From assembly GCA_006503475.1 (NCBI GenBank), contig RSEH01000031.1:62001-126000 (forward strand): DNA of 64,000 bases, read 5' to 3'. The position numbers and the translations under genes are program-made. The notes below the pieces were generated by a model, which saw nothing but the letters and a program-made list of their open reading frames with translations, did not search any database and had not been told where the DNA came from. Below, piece by piece: positions 27,696-35,917 of the stretch (position 1 is its first letter; each line of letters begins with the position of its first letter). This DNA comes from Stentor roeselii (lineage: Eukaryota; Ciliophora; Heterotrichea; Heterotrichida; Stentoridae).

Positions 27696-28403
27696 ATGAG
27701 TATCAACATTCACCGAAACATGGGGTCCCAAGAAGTAATAGAAGTGATCGAGTCAGAGCAAGAAGAAAATAACTCAAACTGGTACAATGTTTCCGAATTA
27801 AGCCTTTTGAAAGAAGGTTTCGACCTGGAGCGTTTCGTTGACCATCCAAGAAAAGACTTTCACTGTCCGATATGCCTAGGTGTTGTGCGAAACCCTTTAG
27901 AATGTTCTCAATGCGGAATCCTTCTCTGCAAGAAATGCGCCTACAGTTGCGTGAAGCACCAAAGTACTTTTTTCACCTTAACCTCTTCCTCCTCAAAGTT
28001 CAACTGTCCAATTTGCCGGGGTCGTCAGCCTCCGCGTGAGCCAAGTCAAATCCTAAAGAACATAATAAGCGCACTTCAAGTCTTCTGCAAGAACAAGTCT
28101 CACGGTTGCCTCCACAGCTGTTCCCTGGGCGAGTTGAAGTCTCATCAAAAAGACTGCGAATTCAAAGCAATCAGATGTGCGAATCATCATTTCTGTAAAA
28201 AAGAAGGAAACAAAGGAGACTTCTTATCAGTCGAATTTCCTCGAGTCGGGAAAAGCAACTTGCCGGGCAAGTCGAAGCTGGTCTGCAGCGAAGTCTGTCG
28301 AAAGGTGGTCTTTATGGACTACTACCTTCGCACTGAGCAGACGGAGAAGGCGATAAGCGAGTATAAAAAAGAACTAGACGCTTGGATATCTCTTAAAAAA
28401 TAG
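27696..28403 (+). CDS. RING plus TRAF-type zinc-finger protein
   Basis: A 235-residue protein. A RING finger occupies about 52-110 (FHCPICLGVVRNPLECSQCG ... FNCPICRGRQPP), followed by a TRAF-type zinc finger (VFCKNKSHGCLHSCSLGELK ... HQKDCEF). This pairing is typical of TRAF-like E3 ubiquitin ligases. The C-terminus is a short helix without a MATH domain. A second Met at codon 9 is an alternative start. It is divergent from REI1, and its TAG stop directly abuts the TAG stop of SCOT. Confidence 0.88.
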   Translation: MSINIHRNMGSQEVIEVIESEQEENNSNWYNVSELSLLKEGFDLERFVDHPRKDFHCPICLGVVRNPLECSQCGILLCKKCAYSCVKHQSTFFTLTSSSSKFNCPICRGRQPPREPSQILKNIISALQVFCKNKSHGCLHSCSLGELKSHQKDCEFKAIRCANHHFCKKEGNKGDFLSVEFPRVGKSNLPGKSKLVCSEVCRKVVFMDYYLRTEQTEKAISEYKKELDAWISLKK

Positions 28404-29864
28404 CTAATATTTTATTACCCGCACCTCAGGAGAGACTTTGAATGATGCACGAGTCTTGCTTCTGACCTCGTCGATGGAAGAATCCGCCGCGACTTCAGTT
28501 AAAATCATTTTTTCTTCATGGAATTGAAATACTGCAAGGTCGGTTACGAGAAGACTTACTTTTGCGCTGCCTGTTATGGGCAGCGAACATTTTTCAAGAA
28601 TTTTTGAAGACCCTTTTGTAGTGTGCTCCATGCATACTACGAGTTTTGTCCCTGATGAGGCTAAGTCCATCGCACCCCCCATGCCTTTCACCAGCTTGCC
28701 GGGGACTATCCAGCTGGCGAAGTCACCGTTTTGAGCAACTTGCAAGGCACCGACACATGTAAGGTCTAAATGTCCGCCCCTAATAACTCCAAAACTTGTA
28801 CTTCCTGAGAACAAAGAAGCTCCAGGCAGCATAGTCACTGTTTCTTTCCCAGCATTGGTCAAGTCCGCGTCTTGCTTGCCGGGCTCTGGATAGGGTCCCA
28901 TCCCAATCAATCCATTTTCAGAGTGCAGAGACATTTCAACTCCCTTCGGAACAAAATTCGGAATTAAAGTAGGAATCCCAATTCCCAGATTCACTGTCAT
29001 TCCTGTCTTCACCTCTTGCGCAGCTCGTCGAGCGATTTTTTCTCTAATTTTTTGCTGGGCGGGGGTACCTGGAAGTTGAAGGGTTTCGCCTGTGTTCAAC
29101 GTCAGCTTTTCAATTATCTTGTCGAATCTCTCACCTTTTATTACTCTTTGAACGAAAATTCCTGGAACGTGAATCTCGTCTGGGTCAAGGTCACCGGTTT
29201 TTACTATTTCTTCTACCTCGGCGATTGTTACTCGTGATGATCCTGGAAAGTCTTGGTTTGAGTTTCGGGCTGTCTTGCGGAAGACTAGGTTTCCTTGTGG
29301 GTCTGATTTCCAGGCTTTTATGAAGGAGAAATCGGTTTTTATTGACTCCTCGAATAGGTATTTTTTGCCGGATTTTTCACGGGTTTCTTTTGCGCGTGAA
29401 TGGATTTCTACTTGTGACCCTCCAGGTGAGAATTTTTCAGGGAATCCCCCAGTTTCAATAACAGTTCCAACGCCAGTTTGAGTATAAAAGCCTAAAATTC
29501 CAGACGCTCCACTTCGAAGCTGTTCAATAAGAGTTCCCATAGGAGTAAATGTGATCCTTAAAGAACCATTCAGATATTGAGACTCAGCCTCTTCATTAGC
29601 TCCGATGTATGAAGTGATTAAATGAGACACTTGATGATTTGATATCAGGATGCCAGGGCCGAGGCTTGGAGTGCCTGAAAGCGTAGTGTAAATCGATAAG
29701 TTGTTTTTTTCCTTCTGGCTTGACAGCGCCCGGATTAGATTTTCAGGAATACCGCAAAGGCCAAAGCCTCCGATTGATATGGAACTACCTGAGGTTAAGT
29801 CAGAAATCGCTGAAAGACTTGATGGGAAGACTTTGGATATGCTTCTTTGAATGGATTTAAGCAT
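28404..29864 (-). CDS. OXCT1: succinyl-CoA:3-ketoacid CoA-transferase (SCOT)
   Basis: A 486-residue mitochondrial CoA-transferase that moves CoA from succinyl-CoA to acetoacetate in ketone-body use. The N-terminus MLKSIQRSISKVFPSSLSA is a mitochondrial presequence. Both halves are present as one chain: the alpha part with SISIGGFGLCGIPENLI and the beta part with VNLGIGIPTLIPNF and SENGLIGMGPYP, whose Glu is the catalytic residue in the family. The length is normal and no intron is needed. Its TAG stop adjoins the TAG of the convergent RING gene with no base between them. Confidence 0.95.
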   Translation of the reverse strand: MLKSIQRSISKVFPSSLSAISDLTSGSSISIGGFGLCGIPENLIRALSSQKEKNNLSIYTTLSGTPSLGPGILISNHQVSHLITSYIGANEEAESQYLNGSLRITFTPMGTLIEQLRSGASGILGFYTQTGVGTVIETGGFPEKFSPGGSQVEIHSRAKETREKSGKKYLFEESIKTDFSFIKAWKSDPQGNLVFRKTARNSNQDFPGSSRVTIAEVEEIVKTGDLDPDEIHVPGIFVQRVIKGERFDKIIEKLTLNTGETLQLPGTPAQQKIREKIARRAAQEVKTGMTVNLGIGIPTLIPNFVPKGVEMSLHSENGLIGMGPYPEPGKQDADLTNAGKETVTMLPGASLFSGSTSFGVIRGGHLDLTCVGALQVAQNGDFASWIVPGKLVKGMGGAMDLASSGTKLVVCMEHTTKGSSKILEKCSLPITGSAKVSLLVTDLAVFQFHEEKMILTEVAADSSIDEVRSKTRASFKVSPEVRVIKY

Positions 29865-30180
29865 TGATTATTGAATGTCATATTTTAAAAATAGACATTT
29901 TATGGTTAGGGCTATTGGATTCTTTTTGGTAGATTAGAATGGAATTGATTTGGAGTTTTGATGGTTTGTCGAGGTGAATTTAATTTTAGGAGTATACAGA
30001 GAAAAGTGAGAGTTAGAAGAGTTATCTATGAAGTGTGAATAGATTTATTTTATCTTTGATTTTTAGAGATAGATTATGATTTTGTAAAAGTAACAAAATT
30101 AACTACTGATACCACATCCAAACATCTCTAAATCTCAGGTAAAGTCTATTCAAAATACGTAAATGATTACATAAACCAAT
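29865..30180. other. 316-nt spacer before the FHA array
   Basis: It is G-rich on the plus strand at the left (upstream of SCOT) and C-rich and G-poor on the right (upstream of the first FHA gene), so two back-to-back upstream regions. No gene. Confidence 0.5.
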
Positions 30181-31644
30181 ATGGAGACAAAATGTGTCGA
30201 TATCCGAGTATCTCTCAAGACTTTCATGAAAAGAGCTGATTTACCTCAAGATCTTTTCCAAAGACTCCAAAGTCTAAGAGGAATAATCTTAAGACTATAC
30301 CAGTCAAATCTCCATTCAGTCTGGGTAGAAGACTTGTTGAGATATTTCGAAGTTTTCATAAGTGAGATCACCAATAGTTCTTTAAAAGCCATTGAATCAA
30401 AACTAGAAAAACTAGAAACCCAAACCCTTGGCAGTCTTGTAACAGACCTAAAAATTCCTGTAAAAACTTCAAAAAAACTTTACACTCAGTCTGTGAAAAA
30501 AAGTAAGAAAAAGGCCAGATTATGCGAAATTCTTCCAAAGTTTATCTCAGAATACTTGAAACTAACTATTAAAAAAAATTCTCTAGCAAAAGATGAGTTC
30601 GAGAATTGTATCTTAAGTGTATTTGATTGTTTCAAAATTCCTTATAACTTTTACGTTGAAGCTTTAGCTAACAAGTATTTAGGCGATTCTAAAACTTATA
30701 ACATCTCAAAACTTGAGGATTTTTTATCCCTTTTTTTCGGGTCAATAGAAAACTACAAGTTTTACGTGAAAATTTCAAGAGTTGTAGAGTCATTTAAATT
30801 TCCGATTGCAAATGGTACCCTTCCGTTCAGTTATCGAATAACTTTAACATCGCTCAAAAAGTGTTATACAGGAAACCAGAACACTTTGGTTGAAGGGCAA
30901 AGTTTAGATATCACTCCTCTTGGAGTTAATGATCAAAACAAACGAGGAGATAAACTTGTTATTTTCGGAAGACATCCAGGATCCGACATAGTTCTACCCG
31001 CTGATGAAAAGGAAATCGACTATGCAGCGTTGATTTTACTGAACTTACCTGATAATGTTTACGCTGTTGATATTTCTAAAAAAACCAACATTGGCTTTAA
31101 ACTTGAAAATGGTAAATTTTTACATCTTCGCAATGGAATGCTGCTAAATTTAGCTAAAACTACTACTTTTTACATTGAAAATATTTCATTTACTCCACGG
31201 TCTCAAGAAGGTGATGTTGATGGTGAAGATGTCGTCAAAGAGAATGAATTTATTGTTGATTCTCATGTAAATCTTCAGTGTGTTGAAGGAATTTACAAAG
31301 GATTCAAGTTTTTCTTAACTACTAAAGCAAAAGACTCGGAACAACAGAAGCTTGTTTATGGATTTGGAAGTGGAGTTGAAGAAGAAGCTACTGATGTTTT
31401 TATTCCTAGAGAATCTGGTCTCAGTAGAAAACATCTTGAGTTTTTATTTGACTCTAATTCGAAGGAATGGAATGTGAATGATAATAAATCAACTAACGGG
31501 AGTTATCTTTTATTTAAAAACTTTGAAAAGTGGTCACAGAGAAAGTACTCTGATTTGCAGATTGTTTTTGATGATATCAAATTAGATACTTTTAAGGAAA
31601 TTCTTATTGGGAGATATGTCTTTTCGTTAAGGATAGTTAATTAG
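30181..31644 (+). CDS. double-FHA protein, array copy 1
   Basis: A 487-residue protein. Residues 1-220 form a conserved helical module found in all copies (LRGIILRLYQ, LCEILPKF, VPYNFYVE-like IPYNFYVE, FLSLFFGSIENYKFYVKI). A first FHA-like fold follows (about 225-340) with GRHPGSDIV but no Ser-Arg-x-His or Asn-Gly motifs. A second FHA (about 365-485) has the canonical set: ESGLSRKH and STNGSYLL. FHA domains bind phosphothreonine peptides, so a phospho-reader or adaptor role is inferred, with the second domain as the likely binder. There is no kinase or membrane segment. Function of the N-terminal module is unknown. Confidence 0.88.
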   Translation: METKCVDIRVSLKTFMKRADLPQDLFQRLQSLRGIILRLYQSNLHSVWVEDLLRYFEVFISEITNSSLKAIESKLEKLETQTLGSLVTDLKIPVKTSKKLYTQSVKKSKKKARLCEILPKFISEYLKLTIKKNSLAKDEFENCILSVFDCFKIPYNFYVEALANKYLGDSKTYNISKLEDFLSLFFGSIENYKFYVKISRVVESFKFPIANGTLPFSYRITLTSLKKCYTGNQNTLVEGQSLDITPLGVNDQNKRGDKLVIFGRHPGSDIVLPADEKEIDYAALILLNLPDNVYAVDISKKTNIGFKLENGKFLHLRNGMLLNLAKTTTFYIENISFTPRSQEGDVDGEDVVKENEFIVDSHVNLQCVEGIYKGFKFFLTTKAKDSEQQKLVYGFGSGVEEEATDVFIPRESGLSRKHLEFLFDSNSKEWNVNDNKSTNGSYLLFKNFEKWSQRKYSDLQIVFDDIKLDTFKEILIGRYVFSLRIVN

Positions 31645-31958
31645 TAATAGAGAAGTTGATAAATAATAAGGTTTATGATTTTAGATTAATTTTGATGAGT
31701 TTAGATAAAATTTTTAGGCTTTCATAAGAAAAAAATTTAAGACTTATTGTAAAATGCTACTTGGTTTAGTTATTATAATTAAAGCAAGCTAAATATACTC
31801 CTAATAAATTTTATCTATTTAAATGACCTCAATAAATAAATCTAACCAAAAATAATTCAATATAAGTTAATCTCAATCTTCAAGTTACCTTAAAATATTC
31901 CAAATTATATCAAGTCTTTTATCCAATTTGTAAAAAACTTAAATAAAATATAGACAAT
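31645..31958. other. 314-nt spacer between FHA copies 1 and 2
   Basis: AT-rich spacer, ending in the AAATATAGACAAT string that is shared with the upstream region of copy 3. No gene seen. Confidence 0.5.
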
Positions 31959-33423
31959 ATGGAGACCAAGTGCATCATCATCCGACAAGCACTAAAAACT
32001 GCAATTAAAAACAACTACTTCTCTCGAGATCTAATTGATCGACTCAACAGCTTAAGAGGAATGATATTAAGAATGATCCAGACGAGTCTTCAGGCAGTCT
32101 GGATTGATTATATTCTAACTAATGTTAAAGCCTTCATCAGCTTAATGTCCTCCAGCCCTGCTAACATTGTTGATTCAAAACTAGAACTACTTGAAAAAGA
32201 AGTAATGGGTGGTTTATTGACAGGACTTAGCATACCTCCAGTTAACTTCGAAAGAATTTATTCTCAAGTAATAAATCAGTGCAGGGGAAAGCCTTAGCTA
32301 AGTGAAATACTTCCGAAGTTTCTAGGACACTACTTAAAACTGACAATTAATAACCAATTCCTTGCAAAAAATGACTTCGAACTTAATATTTCACCGATAT
32401 TTATCTGCTTCCAAGTTCCTTACAACTTTTACGTTGAAGGTATAGCGAATAAGCATTTCGGCAACAGTTTAAATTACGATATGTCAAAGCTTGATGATTT
32501 TTTATCTTTTTTCTTCGGTTCATTAGAAAACTACAAGTTTTACGTAAAAATCGCAAGAATAGTAGAACCTTTCAAAATGAATATTGAAAAAAAATTCTTT
32601 CCATATGATTACAATATCACCTTAACAGTTCTCAGCAGGCAATACACAGGAATAATGAACACCCTGGTTCAAGGCCAAGCATTTCCCATAAGCCCAATCG
32701 GCATAGTCACTCAAAACAGTCGAAACGATAATCTCGTAATATTTGGAAGGCATCCAGAATCAGACATAGTTTTTCCTCCAGATGAAAAAATGATTGACTA
32801 TGTTGCTTTAATATTTCTGAATTTTTCTGATAATGTCTATGCAATCGACGTTTCCAAAAAGGCCAATATTGGTATGAAGCTAGAAGAAAAAAAACTTTAT
32901 CTTCTTTTAAAAGGATCTTTGATTAATATTGCGAAAACTCAAACTTTTCATATAGAGGATATTAAAATGAACTCTGGGGGTTGAAGATGCAGGGGAAAGT
33001 CCTTTTAGTTATGTATATGAAGATGATAATGCTGTTGTTGATTCTCATGTTATTCTTGATTTTATTGAAGGGAGTTATCAAGGGAACAAGTTTTCTTTAA
33101 CTACCAAGACGAGAGATCCTTGCAATAAAAAACTAGTTCATACTTTTGGATGTGGAGGTGGAGGCGAAAGTCCAGATTTTTTTATTCCTAGAGAATCAGG
33201 AATCGGTAAGAAACATCTTGAGTTTAGATTTGACTCTGTCACGAAAATATGGAGTATGTTTGACCAGGGATCAGTTAATGGGACTTATTTTCTATTGAAG
33301 AATCTTGAAGAGTATCGAAATAAAAAATATTCTGGTTTATATGGTATTTTTGATGAAGTCAAACCTGGTGCATTCAAAACTCTTTTGGTTGGGATGTATA
33401 TCTTTTTTCTGGTAATAAATTGA
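31959..33423 (+). pseudogene. double-FHA gene, array copy 2, broken
   Basis: It aligns end to end with copies 1 and 3, but is interrupted by an in-frame TAG near 32295 (between CRGKP and LSEILPKF, where the intact copies have Leu-Arg or Ala-Arg) and by a one-base frame shift at a G run near 32970. After that the third frame continues (VEDAGESPFSY ... FFIPRESGIGKKH ... SVNGTYFLLK) to a TGA at 33421. No 15-nt intron explains either break. The rest of the sequence is well preserved, so the decay looks recent, or the breaks are assembly errors. In FHA2, SRKH has become GKKH. Confidence 0.8.
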
Positions 33424-33692
33424 TCAGAGATGTTAATTTAGGTAATTATATAAATTTTATTTTAGATAATCTTTGTTAATTGTTAATTTGATTCATGATA
33501 CAGAATATCGAGCTATCAGATGATTATTTGATTGAAAATAAGATTAAGACTACATTTTACTCTCTAAATCATATAAATAAACAGAAATAACAATTTGCTA
33601 TTCTTACATATGAGTAGTAATTTAATATGATTGTGAACTCAATATAATATTGAACCTAGTCATCCTGATTTTCATGGTGAAATATAGACAAT

Positions 33693-35159
33693 ATGGAGAC
33701 CAAGTGCATAAACATCCGACAAGCGCTTAAGACAGCAATGTTAGGAAACTACTTTTCTCGAGATCTGTCTGACCGACTGAGCAGCCTAAGAGGAATGATC
33801 CTAAGACTGTACCAAACAAGTCTCCAGGCCGTGTGGATCGAGTCTCTTTTACATAATGCTGAGACTTTCATCAGTCAAATGAACAGTAGTCCAGCCAATG
33901 CCGTTGACTCCAACCTTGAAAGACTTGAAAAAGAAGTAGTCAGTGCTCTAGTGACTGGACTAAACATCCCTTCATCCTACTTTGAAAGCTTCTACTCTCA
34001 GGTCATCAGTCAAAGCAGTTCAAAACTGAGATTATGTCAGATTCTTCCAAAGTTTCTGTCGAATTACTTGAAATATACAATGAGGAATAATTCTCTTGCA
34101 AAGAGTGACTTCGAGCATAACATGTTTGGAACTTTTCATTGTTTTCAAGTACCTTATAACTTTTACGTTGTTGGAATAGCGAATAAGCACTTCGGCAATG
34201 ATTACACTTACAACATGGAACGACTTGAAGAGTTTTTGACGTTTTTCTTTGGACCAATTGATAATTATAAGTTTTATGTGAAAATTGCTAGATGTGTAGA
34301 ACAGTTCAAAGACTCTTTAAATGGTTTCTTTGGTTTTAATTACAATATCACGCTAACAGTGCCGAATAAGCAATATACAGGCAGCATGCACACTTTAATT
34401 GAAGGCCAGTCATTCAAGATATCTCCGATTGGGATTAACACCCAAAAATGCAGAAAGGATGGACTGGTCATCTTCGGAAGACATCCAGATTCAGATATAG
34501 TTTTTCCTCTAGATGAAAAAATGATCGACTATGCAGCTTTAATTCTAATTAATCTACAAGATGGTGTTCGTGCAATCGACATTTCAAAAAAGACCAACAT
34601 TGGCCTGAAGCTAGAAAATGAAACAGAATCTTTCATAGAAAAAGGAATGCTTATCAATATAGCGAAAACTCAAACTTTTCATATTGAAGATATTAAAATG
34701 GACTCAGAAACTGCAAAGCCTGATGATAGTGCTGTGACTTTTTCTTATGATGATGATGATGCTCATGTCAATTCTGTCATTACTTTGGAGTATATTGAAG
34801 GAGTATATAATGGAAGCAAGTTTTTTATTACTACGAAAACAAGAGATCCTGCAAATCCGAAAATTGAACATATATTCGGATGTGGAGGCGGAGGTGAAGC
34901 TCCTGATTTCTTTATTCCCAGAGAGTCGGGTGTGAGTAGAAAACATCTGGGGTTTAAGTTTGATGTCGAGAATAAATTATGGAAAATGATTGATTATAGA
35001 TCAACTAATGGAACTTATATTTTGTTGAAGAATCTTGAACAATGCAGGAATAAAAGACCTTCTCATCAAAAACTTGTATTTGTAAGTAATAGAGCTGATC
35101 AGTTTAAGGCTATATTGGTTGGAAAATATGTGTTCTTTTTAACTGTTGGTGATGAATAG
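33693..35159 (+). CDS. double-FHA protein, array copy 3
   Basis: A 488-residue intact copy, closest to copy 2. It has the N-terminal helical module (LRGMILRLYQTSLQAVWIES; LCQILPKF; VPYNFYV; FFGPIDNYKFYVKI), an FHA1-like fold with GRHPDSDIVF, an acidic linker with an Asp run (SYDDDDAH) and a canonical FHA2 (FFIPRESGVSRKH and STNGTYILLKN). A glycine-rich turn FGCGGGGEAPDF precedes FHA2, as in copy 2. The ATG context AATATAGACAATATGG is shared with copy 2, marking a recent duplication that included the start region. Confidence 0.88.
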   Translation: METKCINIRQALKTAMLGNYFSRDLSDRLSSLRGMILRLYQTSLQAVWIESLLHNAETFISQMNSSPANAVDSNLERLEKEVVSALVTGLNIPSSYFESFYSQVISQSSSKLRLCQILPKFLSNYLKYTMRNNSLAKSDFEHNMFGTFHCFQVPYNFYVVGIANKHFGNDYTYNMERLEEFLTFFFGPIDNYKFYVKIARCVEQFKDSLNGFFGFNYNITLTVPNKQYTGSMHTLIEGQSFKISPIGINTQKCRKDGLVIFGRHPDSDIVFPLDEKMIDYAALILINLQDGVRAIDISKKTNIGLKLENETESFIEKGMLINIAKTQTFHIEDIKMDSETAKPDDSAVTFSYDDDDAHVNSVITLEYIEGVYNGSKFFITTKTRDPANPKIEHIFGCGGGGEAPDFFIPRESGVSRKHLGFKFDVENKLWKMIDYRSTNGTYILLKNLEQCRNKRPSHQKLVFVSNRADQFKAILVGKYVFFLTVGDE

Positions 35160-35917
35160 AGAATTAGACTAGATTATTTAGTTAGTTTTTGATGATTGTT
35201 CTAGTTTAGATAGGGGTCTATTTTTAGGGATGGTCTGAATAGGAATAGAAAATGATTGAAATAAAATTATATATTAAATATACCCAATGCAATACCTTCA
35301 ATGGGCTTAATGCACTTTGTGACAAATTTTCTGATATTGAAAGTTGAATCATTTCCATAGGAGTTATAATCTAAAATCGATTAGATAACTTTTTGAAATT
35401 CAGATCATCAAAACAAATCTCATACCAATATTTAGGTAAAACTTAAATCATCCAAATGCAAGCATCAGTGATTATGTTGGCATCAAACCTTAGGTAATTA
35501 GAATGAAAAATTTTGTACCAAAAATCAAGAAATTTAATTGATCACACAAGATATTTATGAAACTCTAGTAATTTTAGAAATGCTAAAGGTATTTTGTTTC
35601 TTTATTTAACAGATATCAGAGTAAAAATTTCTCTTATCTGGTAAATTCTCATAAAGTATGTTTTTTAGAGATTCATACACGATAAAACGTTTTGTGTTTA
35701 ATTTATCTAAAAATATCAAACAAATTTAGAAATTTAATTATAATTATTTAAGATAGAACCTTATCTTAAAATATCATAAATTATAAACTACCTGAATCAA
35801 TTTATGATCTTACTGCCAAAGAAGATAATTAGCTTTAGCTATATCAATTCGATATTATATTACTTTAATAATCTTGTAATTAAACTTTTGTCAAATCTTT
35901 AAAATATAGAATAAAAT
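35160..35917. other. 758-nt spacer with possible gene remnant
   Basis: An AT-rich spacer. On the minus strand, 35267-35541 reads as two adjacent coding-like blocks (IKFLDFWYKIFHSNYLRFDA ... and NDSTFNIRKFVTKCIKPIEG ...) broken by stops and a frame change. They do not resemble the FHA family. This may be a decayed gene of unknown type. Confidence 0.4.

Noticed and set aside
31634-31648. GTTAATTAGTAATAG as an intron at the end of FHA copy 1
   Set aside because: Position 10 is not A, and the continuation stops within two codons; the C-terminus already aligns with the other copies.
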